Assembly: GCF_900168205.1 (NCBI RefSeq)
Contig: NZ_FUZE01000017.1
Coordinates: 1 to 64,000 of the forward strand
Origin: Chryseobacterium balustinum
GTDB lineage: Bacteria; Bacteroidota; Bacteroidia; Flavobacteriales; Weeksellaceae
DNA: 64,000 bases
Reading direction: 5' to 3'
Shown here: positions 24,868 through 33,544 of the stretch, piece by piece
How positions within the stretch are numbered: position 1 is the stretch's first letter
How the letters are laid out: every line of letters starts with the position of its first letter
Notes under the pieces: model-generated
Seen by the model: the letters and a program-made list of their open reading frames with translations, nothing else
Databases searched by the model: none
Told to the model about the DNA's origin: nothing
Program-made: the position numbers and the translations under genes

Positions 24868-26484
24868 ATGATTGAAAGACCAGATTGGATAAAAGAAAAA
24901 GGATATTTACATCTTTCTCCTTCTCTTAAAATAGGAGAAGACTGGGGAAAATATTATCAAAATATTAAAAATGAAAATTATGTAGCCCATTATGCATTTT
25001 ATCCTCTTATACATACCATTTTAAAAGATCGAAAATATAAGAAAGGTGATCCAGAAAAGCATAAGCATGGAGATGGTCGAAGACATTGTCAAATTCATAA
25101 AGATACAAATGTACCTGAGAAAACACATAAGCTTCGTCCTTTACATTATGCAAGTCATATGGACGCTCTTGTTTATGGATATTACAAGGAAATTCTCAAT
25201 GATTTGTATGAGAAAAAGCTAAATGAAAATCCATTATTAGACTCATCTGTAAATGCTTATCGTAAAATTCCTATTTCAGATGAAAATGAAAAAGGTAAGA
25301 GCACAATTCATTTTGCAAAAGAAGCTTTTGATGAAATTAAAAAAAGAGGAGTTGATCAAGATGTTTGTGTTTTAACTTTTGATTTAAAAAGTTTTTTTCC
25401 CAGTCTAAACCATCAATTTTTAAAACAAAAATGGAAATGGCTTTTAGGTGTGGATGAATTACCTAAAGATCACTACAATGTTTTTAAAGCCTGTACAAAA
25501 TTTAGATATGTTCTTCTTGATGATTTAAGAATTCAGAAAAAAAATAAAGGAGGAAGAAAATTAGGTTTTGATGAGTCAAAACTTGCAAAAATTAGAAAAG
25601 AAAAAGGATTTAAATGTTTTTTTGAAAGTAATGAAGAACTTAGAAAAACAATAAAAGAAGGAAAACTTAGAGTATATAGTAATCCGTTTTTTTCAAAAGA
25701 TAAAAAAAATATAGGAATTCCTCAAGGTCTTCCTATTAGTGCTCTTCTTGCTAATGTATATTTATATGATTTTGATTTAAAAATAGTTAATAACCTTGTT
25801 CAGGAACTGGGAGTTTATTACAAAAGGTATTCTGATGATATTGTTGTTATCTGTAGACCTAATCAATCTGAATCTATTGAAAAGTATATTTACGATTTGG
25901 TAGAAGAAAGTAAGGTTGAAATAAGTAAAAATAAAACTGAAAAATTTTTATTCAAGAATATTCAATATTCTCCAAAACATGATAATAAAAGATTAACATG
26001 TTTTAAAGTACATAAAATAACAAAAGAAGAAAAAGAAACTCCTTTGTTATATTTAGGTTTTGAATTTAGAGGATATAAAACCGTTATAAAGTCAGCTAAC
26101 TTATCGCGTTATTATAGAAAAATTATTTCCATAACAAAAAGACGATGTAAAAGAGCTAAAACTTTATTAGACAAAAATCCAGAAGCTAAAAAGGCTGTTT
26201 ATATCAATCAAATCAAAAAACTTTATAATAAGCCTTTGAAAATTAATGATTCAGAAGGTTCAGAACTCAAAAAGCAAACAAGAAAACGGTATTCGTTAGT
26301 AAAAAATGAAAGAGGTTTTTATGAGTTTTCACATTATTCTTCAAGTGTAAAAAAGGAATCAAATTACTATTCTTATGTAAAGCGCTGTTGTACAATATTT
26401 GAAGAGGATCATTTTATGAATCAAATACGCAAAAGAAAACATGTTGTTTTTACAGCAATTAATAGACATTTGAATAGTAAGTAA
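24868..26484 (+). CDS. Reverse transcriptase, unknown-group/DRT type (candidate antiphage)
   Basis: 538 residues from ATG 24868 (an in-frame TTG at 24853 lies in the RNA arm). RT motifs: LTFDLKSFFPSLNH with catalytic Asp 172, IPQGLPIS at 284-291, and YSDD at 321-324 in YKRYSDDIVVIC. An N-terminal block (HKLRPLHYASHMDALVYGYY, NAYRKI, GKSTIHFAKEAF) and LPKDHYNVF fit the Abi/unknown-group RTs that include defence-associated DRT enzymes. About 200 basic residues follow the palm, with no intron maturase or HNH motif and no retron-type VTG. Likely role: abortive or nucleic-acid-based phage defence using the upstream RNA. Subtype not assigned. AT-rich, with AGA and ATA codons common, suggesting horizontal transfer. 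Confidence 0.85.
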   Translation: MIERPDWIKEKGYLHLSPSLKIGEDWGKYYQNIKNENYVAHYAFYPLIHTILKDRKYKKGDPEKHKHGDGRRHCQIHKDTNVPEKTHKLRPLHYASHMDALVYGYYKEILNDLYEKKLNENPLLDSSVNAYRKIPISDENEKGKSTIHFAKEAFDEIKKRGVDQDVCVLTFDLKSFFPSLNHQFLKQKWKWLLGVDELPKDHYNVFKACTKFRYVLLDDLRIQKKNKGGRKLGFDESKLAKIRKEKGFKCFFESNEELRKTIKEGKLRVYSNPFFSKDKKNIGIPQGLPISALLANVYLYDFDLKIVNNLVQELGVYYKRYSDDIVVICRPNQSESIEKYIYDLVEESKVEISKNKTEKFLFKNIQYSPKHDNKRLTCFKVHKITKEEKETPLLYLGFEFRGYKTVIKSANLSRYYRKIISITKRRCKRAKTLLDKNPEAKKAVYINQIKKLYNKPLKINDSEGSELKKQTRKRYSLVKNERGFYEFSHYSSSVKKESNYYSYVKRCCTIFEEDHFMNQIRKRKHVVFTAINRHLNSK

Positions 26485-26601
26485 GGTTTTGAGTTTTGAT
26501 TGAAATTTTGTTTTTTGTTATGGGTCATCAGTTACAAACAAATTAGTAAATTCCAAAAAAAATCCCGACTTTTGCAACCCTCCCAATAATCCCGACTATT
26601 C

Positions 26602-28725
26602 ATGAAACTTTGTATTGCCGAAAAACCCAGCGTTGCCAGAGATATTGCCAAAGTATTGGGCGCAACTATGCCTAAACAAGGCTATATGGAAGGAAACGGC
26701 TATTGTGTAACATGGACTTTCGGACATCTTTGTACCCTAAAAGAACCTCACGACTACGGTCCGCAATACAAATCCTGGAATTTATTTTTGCTACCGATTA
26801 TTCCCCAAAGTTTCGGAATCAAATTAATTCCGAATAAAGGTGTTGAAAATCAGTTTAAAGTAATCGAAAGATTGGTAGCCGAATGTGATGAGGTCATCAA
26901 TTGCGGGGATGCCGGTCAAGAGGGAGAACTTATTCAAAGATGGGTTTTGCAGAAAGCAAAATGCGACAAACCTGTACAACGTTTATGGATTTCATCATTG
27001 ACAGAAGAAGCAATTAAAGAAGGTTTTGAAAAATTAAAACCAGCCGAAGATTATAAAAATCTTTATCTCGCAGGAAATGCAAGAGCGATAGGAGACTGGT
27101 TGTTGGGTATCAATGCAACGCGACTTTTTACCAAAAAATTTGGCGGAAATAAAGCGGTTTTGTCCATTGGAAGAGTACAGACTCCGACTTTGGCGATGTT
27201 GGTTCAGCGTCAGAAAGAAATTGATGCATTCTCAACCGAAGAATATTGGGAACTGAAAACCAAATACCGTGACGTAATTTTCAACGCTGCAATTGACCGT
27301 TTGAAAACTTTAGACCGAGCCGAAAAAGGTTTGGAGTATTTAAAGATTAATCCTTTTGAAATTCTTTCATTTGAAATTAAAGAAGGAAAAGAAAAAAATC
27401 CAAGACTATTTGATTTGACCGGACTTCAGGTGGAAGCCAATAAAAAGTTTGGGTATTCTGCAGACAGCACTTTAAAATATATTCAGAGTCTTTACGAGAA
27501 AAAGCACGTCACTTATCCGCGTGTTGATACGACGTATCTATCAGAAAGTTTATACCCGAAAATTGGAGGGATTCTTCAAAGTATGGTTATTTACAAAGAT
27601 TTGATCTCACCTTTGCTGGAACAGCCGATTCCAAAATCGAAAGCGGTGTTTGATGATGCAAAAGTGACCGATCACCACGCAATTATTCCGACAGAAATTC
27701 CGCCTTCTCCAAATTTAACAAGAGAAGAGAAAATGATTTATGATTTGATTGCGAAGCGTTTTATTGCCGTTTTTTATCCGGAATGTAAAATTTCAAATAC
27801 GTTGGTTGAAGCTCAGGTTGGAACAATTCCATTTAAAACAAGTGGAAGACAGGTTCTCGAACCGGGTTGGAGAGCAGTGTATGCTAAAGACGCTAAAGAA
27901 GAACCGAACGACAAGGAAAAAGATAAGGAAGAGGAACAGACTATTCCTGAATTTAAAGTTGGGGAAACGGGACCTCATGACCCGATGATTCATCAGGGAA
28001 AAACTTCGCCACCAAAACCTTATACCGAAGCAACCTTGCTTCGAGCGATGGAAACTGCCGGAAAGCAAGTAGATGACGAAGAACTTCGTGAAATGCTCAA
28101 AAATAATGGAATTGGAAGACCTTCAACGCGAGCAAATATTATCGAAACACTTTTCAAGCGAAAGTATATTGAGAAGAAAAGAAAAAATCTGATTGCTACC
28201 CAAACCGGAATTCAGTTAATTGATACCATTGAAGACGAATTACTGAAAAGCCCGGAATTAACAGGGGAGTGGGAATTAAAATTGCGGAAAATTGAAAGTG
28301 GAGAATATGAAGCCAATCAGTTCAAAGATGAATTGATACAAATGGTGACCGAACTCACCAAAAAAGTGGTTGATGGAAAAGCAAAAGTTTTCACCTTGCA
28401 TGAAGAAAAGGAGGAAGTCAAAGAAAAGAAAAAACGTGAACCGGCTGTAAAAAAAGAATTACAGTCTTGGGAAGAAACACAATGCCCGAAATGCAAATCA
28501 CACAACCTGATGAAAGGAAAAACCGCAGTCGGATGTTCCGATTTTAAAAACTGCGGCTTTAAAGTTTCGTTTGATATTTTTGGCAAAAAACTTTCCGATA
28601 AACAATTGATGGATTTAGTTTTAAAAGGAAAAACTTCAAAATTAAAAGGTTTCACAACCCATCCCGAAAGTTTAACGGAAGGAGTTGTTTCTCTATCACC
28701 TGAATTTGTGACAGTTTTAGTATAA
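26602..28725 (+). CDS. topB: DNA topoisomerase III
   Basis: 707 residues, type IA topoisomerase. Toprim domain with IAEKPSVARDIAKVLG and INCGDAGQEGELIQ; the active-site tyrosine lies in VTYPRVDTTYLSE; SIGRVQTPTLAMLVQRQ is also conserved. Near the C-terminus one zinc-like motif remains (CPKCKSHNLM ... GCSDFKNCGF). It relaxes and decatenates DNA through a covalent 5' phosphotyrosine. Base composition matches the chromosome, so it bounds the accessory insert on the right. Confidence 0.95.
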   Translation: MKLCIAEKPSVARDIAKVLGATMPKQGYMEGNGYCVTWTFGHLCTLKEPHDYGPQYKSWNLFLLPIIPQSFGIKLIPNKGVENQFKVIERLVAECDEVINCGDAGQEGELIQRWVLQKAKCDKPVQRLWISSLTEEAIKEGFEKLKPAEDYKNLYLAGNARAIGDWLLGINATRLFTKKFGGNKAVLSIGRVQTPTLAMLVQRQKEIDAFSTEEYWELKTKYRDVIFNAAIDRLKTLDRAEKGLEYLKINPFEILSFEIKEGKEKNPRLFDLTGLQVEANKKFGYSADSTLKYIQSLYEKKHVTYPRVDTTYLSESLYPKIGGILQSMVIYKDLISPLLEQPIPKSKAVFDDAKVTDHHAIIPTEIPPSPNLTREEKMIYDLIAKRFIAVFYPECKISNTLVEAQVGTIPFKTSGRQVLEPGWRAVYAKDAKEEPNDKEKDKEEEQTIPEFKVGETGPHDPMIHQGKTSPPKPYTEATLLRAMETAGKQVDDEELREMLKNNGIGRPSTRANIIETLFKRKYIEKKRKNLIATQTGIQLIDTIEDELLKSPELTGEWELKLRKIESGEYEANQFKDELIQMVTELTKKVVDGKAKVFTLHEEKEEVKEKKKREPAVKKELQSWEETQCPKCKSHNLMKGKTAVGCSDFKNCGFKVSFDIFGKKLSDKQLMDLVLKGKTSKLKGFTTHPESLTEGVVSLSPEFVTVLV

Positions 28726-28765
28726 GTGAAAAGTAAAAAGAGCCAAGTAAAAAGTAATTTTGCAA

Positions 28766-28839
28766 CTATCAACTATCAACTATCAACTATCAACTATCAA
28801 CTATCAACTATCAACTATCAACTATCAACTATCAACTAT
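28766..28839. repeat. Tandem array (CTATCAA) x 10 plus partial copy
   Basis: Ten perfect copies at 28766-28835, then CTAT. The first three bases of the partial copy, CTA, are the complement of the TAG stop codon of the helix-hairpin-helix gene on the minus strand. It lies between converging genes. Same unit as 10574-10636. Confidence 0.95.
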
Positions 28840-30143
28840 TTCAGATAAAGCCTCATTCTCGCTTCATATTCAGGCTTGGTTTTCAATAGCTTCCAAATCT
28901 TTTTATCATCGGGATTGCTGATTCTGTAATAAATAATTTTGTCTGCGGAATATTTGAAATACGGATGATTTTTCAGCCATTCTTCGGGTGCGTTGACCAA
29001 AGTATGTCGCTCAACTTTTGAATTATCGAGTAGAGCAATACTTAATAGTTTTTGAACCAATTCTTTATCAATATTATAGGTCTCCAAAATTTGTTCTTTG
29101 GTCATGAATCCGCCCAGTTTTTTTCTAAAACCGATCATTGAACCTGCACTTTTTTCATCCAAACCAAATTCTAAAAGCTGTTTAAAAGTAATAGAATTCA
29201 TATCTGTTTTTGAAAAATCAGTTTTCTCCTGTTTGAATTCGGGCTTTTTATCCTCAACGGTTTTCGCTATTGTAGAAACGTTTAATTTGATAAAAGGTTT
29301 TAATTCTTCGAACTTTTCTGCGGAAATGACAAAGCAGTTTTTAATATCCTCCAAATTTTTAAAACTTCCTTTCAAGTTTTTGTCACGATAATTAACAATC
29401 ACATTCGCTTGCTTTTCTGAGAATCCTAAAGCCATCCAACCTTGCACATCCAATATATTCGGATCAAAAGAAGTTTGCAGCGTTTTAGATTTGAATGAAT
29501 TGGATTTTCCGGCATAAGCATTAAAATTGGCAGGAGTTTTTGCCGGAAGAATTAAGTAAGGTTCAAGTTTCGCATAATTTTCTTCATTGATGATAAAGCA
29601 TTCTTTGAATTTTTCTTTACTCACAAAACTTCCTCCTAGATAATTCTTATATTTTAAAATTGCCACAGCCTGTTTCTCAGAAAATCCGATGTTTTCCCAA
29701 TCGGTTTGTGAAAGTTGGTCAGGATTAAATTTCCGGGTGATGTTTAAAGATTTCTTCTCATAACTTTTAAAATTTGAATTTCCAGATTTTGCTTCCAAAT
29801 TGGTTTCAGGCAATAAGATAAAAGAATTGAGTTGGGAATATTTTTCTTCTGAAATCGCATAACATTTCTTGAACTGTTCTTTTGATAGAAATTTTCCGCC
29901 TACAATTTTCTTGTATTTTAAAATTGTTGCGGTTTGTTTTTCGGAAAATCCGAGCTTTTGCCATTGATTTTCATCTAAATCGTTTGGATCAAATTCTGAG
30001 AATGATTCTACAGGTAAACTTTCGGAAATAAATGTAACCTCGGGAAAAGTTTCATCAGATTTGTTGGCGTATTTTTGAAATCCAACTAGTGTAAACAACA
30101 GCATTCCAAGAAATGCCATCTTCTGATAGTAATTTTTTTTCAT
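28836..30143 (-). CDS. Exported helix-hairpin-helix repeat protein (ComEA-like)
   Basis: 435 residues with an N-terminal membrane/signal segment (KMAFLGMLLFTLVGFQ). At least four repeats of about 60 residues follow, each with the core W-x-x-x-GFSEKQA-x-x-I-x-x-Y-K then GG-F-SKE-F-K-C-x-I-EE, the helix-hairpin-helix arrangement of ComEA-type DNA-binding domains; a fifth diverged copy ends the protein. Expected outside the inner membrane and to bind DNA, possibly for uptake or for binding extracellular DNA. Its stop codon merges with a tandem array. Role is inferred. Confidence 0.85.
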   Translation of the reverse strand: MKKNYYQKMAFLGMLLFTLVGFQKYANKSDETFPEVTFISESLPVESFSEFDPNDLDENQWQKLGFSEKQTATILKYKKIVGGKFLSKEQFKKCYAISEEKYSQLNSFILLPETNLEAKSGNSNFKSYEKKSLNITRKFNPDQLSQTDWENIGFSEKQAVAILKYKNYLGGSFVSKEKFKECFIINEENYAKLEPYLILPAKTPANFNAYAGKSNSFKSKTLQTSFDPNILDVQGWMALGFSEKQANVIVNYRDKNLKGSFKNLEDIKNCFVISAEKFEELKPFIKLNVSTIAKTVEDKKPEFKQEKTDFSKTDMNSITFKQLLEFGLDEKSAGSMIGFRKKLGGFMTKEQILETYNIDKELVQKLLSIALLDNSKVERHTLVNAPEEWLKNHPYFKYSADKIIYYRISNPDDKKIWKLLKTKPEYEARMRLYLK

Positions 30144-30320
30144 CGTTATATGTTTATGTTTTTGGCTTATTTCGATTTACCGAAATGAGCATACAATAAA
30201 GTTATGAATTAATTTAATTCATAAGCAAATAAAAATGAAAAAAAAATATTGATTAAATGATTGTTTTACAGTGAATTGTAAAGTGTGTTTGATAAATATG
30301 TTTAAACAAAAAAAATAAAC

Positions 30321-30491
30321 TTAAGAATCGCTTTTTTTGTGAATGAAAATTTGGACAAGTGACACGACAAAGATTCCAATCAAAGCGGCCATTAAATAAG
30401 TATTCACATTAAAAACAGCTCCGATAATTATAAGAAATAATGAGACTCCAGCCAGAGTTTTTAAATGCTTTCTGTGTTTTACTTTAATCAT
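30321..30491 (-). CDS. Small membrane protein
   Basis: A 56-codon frame from ATG 30491 to TAA 30321. It begins with a basic segment (MIKVKHRKHLK) followed by two hydrophobic stretches (AGVSLFLIIIGAVF and LMAALIGIFVVSLVQIF) and ends with a basic tail. It starts 14 bp after the MerR gene stop on the same strand, so co-transcription is likely. No family recognised. Confidence 0.65.
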   Translation of the reverse strand: MIKVKHRKHLKTLAGVSLFLIIIGAVFNVNTYLMAALIGIFVVSLVQIFIHKKSDS

Positions 30492-30505
30492 TTGAAATTA
30501 CATTT

Positions 30506-30850
30506 TTATTCAGAATCTTTTTCTACCAAAGAATCTTTGAGCTTAAGCAATTCTGCTTTTACGAATTCTAAACGGTCGATTAATGTTACCGTTTCAGAAA
30601 TTTTTGAGTTGGTTGTTAGGGCAATTCTTGCTCCGTCAAGCGTATATCCTTTTTCTTTTACCAAATGATAAATGATTTTCAGGTTTTTGATATCTTCGGG
30701 AGTGAAGTAACGGTTTCCTTTTTTGTTTTTTTTAGGTTTGATGATGGGGAATTCTTGTTCCCAATATCTTATCAATGAAGCGTTTACATCGAATGCTTTC
30801 GCAACTTCTCCTATCGAATAATACAGTTTGTCGGGTAAATTTGTCTTCAT
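30506..30850 (-). CDS. MerR family transcriptional regulator
   Basis: 114 residues. The N-terminal winged helix-turn-helix is clear (YYSIGEVAKAFDVNASLIRYWE, then KGNRYFTPEDIKNLKIIYHLV), and a short coiled-coil C-terminus (VTLIDRLEFVKAELLKLKDSL) would dimerise. No cysteine-based metal site is present, so it is of the small effector-less type. Position suggests an operon with the small membrane gene and possibly the helix-hairpin-helix gene. Confidence 0.9.
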   Translation of the reverse strand: MKTNLPDKLYYSIGEVAKAFDVNASLIRYWEQEFPIIKPKKNKKGNRYFTPEDIKNLKIIYHLVKEKGYTLDGARIALTTNSKISETVTLIDRLEFVKAELLKLKDSLVEKDSE

Positions 30851-30929
30851 TATAAATCCTGAAAATTCAAAGATAAATATTTTTTAAGCTTTACTACAAA
30901 TACACGTTGTAAAATGTTCAGGTTAAGTG

Positions 30930-30937
30930 TATTTTTG
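30930..30937 (+). promoter_or_regulatory. Promoter of the AraC gene at 30964
   Basis: -7 box TATTTTTG (30930-30937) with TTG at 30907-30909, 20 bp upstream, in the range expected for Bacteroidota promoters. Confidence 0.5.
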
Positions 30938-30963
30938 TTCTCTTTTACACTTAATAAATCAGG

Positions 30964-31842
30964 ATGAATTCTATCTCGGTATTGCACATCAATCTTTTTC
31001 AGTCAGAGAAAAATGCTCCGGATTTTTACTTTAATACGTTAAGAAATCATTTGGTTTCCAGCCATAAACATATCGAGAAACCGCACCGTCATGATTTTTA
31101 TGTCACTGTTATTTTTACTAAAGGAACCGGGATTCATGAAATAGATTTTCAAAAATATGATGTTTCTGAAGGAAGTCTGTTTTTTCTTTCTCCGGGACAG
31201 GTGCACAGTTGGGAACTTTCTCCGGATACCGATGGTTATATTTTCTTTTTTTCTCAGCCTTATTATGAGATGCACTACGTTAATCAAAAGCTGAAAAATT
31301 TTCCATTTTTTAATTCTCCGAGTTTTCCGAGGAAACTTCAGCTTCAATCAACAGAATTGGAAGCTATGATTCGCCTTTTTGAGGCTATTCAAAATGAACA
31401 TCAGTCTCAGAATGTAATGAAGCAGAGCTTTATTCTTTCTCTTATTTCTCAAATTTATATTCAGTCGGTAAGAGAGTTTTCTAAAGGTGATGAAAAAACG
31501 TCCGCCACAAGTGTATCTTATTTTAAACATTATCAGGATTTCGAAAACTTGCTGGAAGAGTCTTTTACTTCTCAAAAATCGATTTCTTTTTATGCTTCAC
31601 AACTCAATATTTCAGCAAAGCATCTTAACAGAATTACCCAAACCGTTATGCAAAAAACGGCTTCTGAAATTATTACTGAAAGAGTGATTCTGGAAGCTAA
31701 AAGAATGCTTATTTATCTTGATGAAGGTCTTGTAGAGATTGCTTTCAGATTGGGGTATGAAGAGTATTCTTATTTTGCGAGGATGTTTCGTAAAAATACG
31801 GGAATTACACCCTCGCAATTTATTAAAAATCATAAAAACTAA
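30964..31842 (+). CDS. AraC family transcriptional regulator (cupin sensor)
   Basis: 292 residues. The cupin domain includes KPHRHDFYVTVIFTKGTG and GSLFFLSPGQVHSWEL; the C-terminal double helix-turn-helix begins near residue 195 (SFYASQLNISAKHLNRIT, EIAFRLGYEEYSYFARMFRK, GITPSQF). Its target is not clear; it converges on ccoG with only 5 bp between stops, and diverges from the MerR gene. Confidence 0.9.
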   Translation: MNSISVLHINLFQSEKNAPDFYFNTLRNHLVSSHKHIEKPHRHDFYVTVIFTKGTGIHEIDFQKYDVSEGSLFFLSPGQVHSWELSPDTDGYIFFFSQPYYEMHYVNQKLKNFPFFNSPSFPRKLQLQSTELEAMIRLFEAIQNEHQSQNVMKQSFILSLISQIYIQSVREFSKGDEKTSATSVSYFKHYQDFENLLEESFTSQKSISFYASQLNISAKHLNRITQTVMQKTASEIITERVILEAKRMLIYLDEGLVEIAFRLGYEEYSYFARMFRKNTGITPSQFIKNHKN

Positions 31843-31846
31843 TGCT

Positions 31847-33289
31847 TTACAATGCAAGTTTAAAAGGTCCTTCAAAGGTTGTTTCAAAAGTATCTAAAAC
31901 TTCATTTTTTTCATCTAACACAACAAATGTTATATTTTGTTTGGACGATTTAATTTCATTTTCAGGGAATGCAATGCTAATTGAACCTTTAAGAATCTGG
32001 TCGCCTTTTAAAACGATTTTACTCGGTCCTGAAGAGATAATTTCGGCATGATTGGGATGCGTTATTTTTATCGTAATTACTTTTTTCTCATTGGTTTTAT
32101 TTAAAAAAGTATAGGTAAAATTATTGATGATTTTCCCGTCTCTCACAAAGAATGTAGACCCCGCTGGTTTTATAAATTTTGCTTCCATAGAACCTCTGTC
32201 GTTTAATAAAAATCCTAAAAATCCTATTAATAACGCCAGAAAAATTGTGGTAATAATCATTCTTGAAGTGATTCCAAGTTTTTTTCCGGTTTCAATTTCT
32301 GCTTCTGTGGCATAACGTACCAATCCGGTTGGTAAACCTACTTTTACCATTACCTCATCACAAGCGTCGATACAAGCAGTGCAGTTGACGCATTCTAATT
32401 GCTGACCGTTTCTGATATCAATTCCTGTTGGGCAAACGACTACACATTGTCCGCAATCAATACAATCGCCTTTTCCTGAAGATTTTCTGTCTTCCCCGTT
32501 TCTCCATTTAGCACGGTTTTCTCCTCTTTTTGTATCATAATATACATTGATGGTCTGCTTGTCGATTAACACGCCTTGAAGTCTTCCATAAGGACAGATC
32601 AAGGTACAGACTTGCTCGCGCAACCAAGTGAAAACAAAATAAAAGACCAGTGAAAAAGACAGCATTGCCGTAAAATGTAAAGGATGTTCTACCGGACCTT
32701 CCTGAATGATTTTGAAAATATTTTCGTAACCGACAATGTACATAAACATAAAGTGGGAGATAATCAATGAAATAATAAAGAAAACAGACCATTTTAAAAG
32801 TCTTTTTCTTATTTTTTCGGAATCCCAACTTTGCCTGTCGAGTTTCATTTGTTTGTTACGGTCGCCTTCAATCCAATATTCTATTTTTCGGAAAACCATT
32901 TCCATGAAAATGGTTTGCGGACACAACCATCCACAAAATATTCTTCCGAAAACTACGGTAAAAAGCATTACAAAAATGACAGAAATCACGGCTCCTAACG
33001 CTAAAATAAAAAAATCCTGAAGGTAAAACGACTGCCCTAAAATAAAGAATTTTCTATCAATAAGATTAATTAATAGAAATGGATTATTATTGATTTTTAA
33101 AAATGGAATTCCGAAAAATAAAGCTAATAAAACATAACTTGTATAATCTCTGTAATTGGTAAACTTACCTTTTGGTTTTCTGGGAAAAACCCATTTTCGT
33201 TTTCCTGTATCGTCCATTGTTCCTACAGAATCTCTGAAAGCCTCACCATCACTTCCCGGAATTTTTATATTACCTTGCTGAATACTCAT
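31847..33289 (-). CDS. ccoG: Cytochrome c oxidase accessory protein CcoG (RdxA/FixG)
   Basis: 480 residues. Membrane helices in the first half with CGWLCPQT and CTLICPYGRLQG, a double [4Fe-4S] ferredoxin segment (CIDCGQCVVVCPTG, CVNCTACIDACDE), another helix near residue 345 and a C-terminal Ig-like FixG domain (RDGKIINNFTYTFLNKT). It helps assemble cbb3-type oxidase, probably in copper reduction. The ccoNOP genes are not in the window. Confidence 0.95.
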   Translation of the reverse strand: MSIQQGNIKIPGSDGEAFRDSVGTMDDTGKRKWVFPRKPKGKFTNYRDYTSYVLLALFFGIPFLKINNNPFLLINLIDRKFFILGQSFYLQDFFILALGAVISVIFVMLFTVVFGRIFCGWLCPQTIFMEMVFRKIEYWIEGDRNKQMKLDRQSWDSEKIRKRLLKWSVFFIISLIISHFMFMYIVGYENIFKIIQEGPVEHPLHFTAMLSFSLVFYFVFTWLREQVCTLICPYGRLQGVLIDKQTINVYYDTKRGENRAKWRNGEDRKSSGKGDCIDCGQCVVVCPTGIDIRNGQQLECVNCTACIDACDEVMVKVGLPTGLVRYATEAEIETGKKLGITSRMIITTIFLALLIGFLGFLLNDRGSMEAKFIKPAGSTFFVRDGKIINNFTYTFLNKTNEKKVITIKITHPNHAEIISSGPSKIVLKGDQILKGSISIAFPENEIKSSKQNITFVVLDEKNEVLDTFETTFEGPFKLAL

Positions 33290-33544
33290 CTTTTGAATTT
33301 TATTGAATTAAAAGGACTTTTTTAGATGATTTGTAAATCATTTCTGAAATAATATGCAGTCTAAATTTCCTCATTAAAAGATGATACAAAGCTCTTGATT
33401 TTAAGGTTTAATAAATAATATTAAATACTTACAGAATAGGACAAAAAGGACATTTTGTTGTTTATATTTGAACTAAATAATTACTCATATAAAATTGGCA
33501 ATACTTTTTACAAATCGTAAATTGTAAGCCTTAAATTTATAGAA

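Noticed and set aside
24469..26484. Retron or group II intron
   Set aside because: The RT is far longer than retron RTs, has YSDD and no VTG motif; there is no maturase/HNH domain and no intron domain V-like hairpin. The end-pairing RNA resembles retron arms only in layout.
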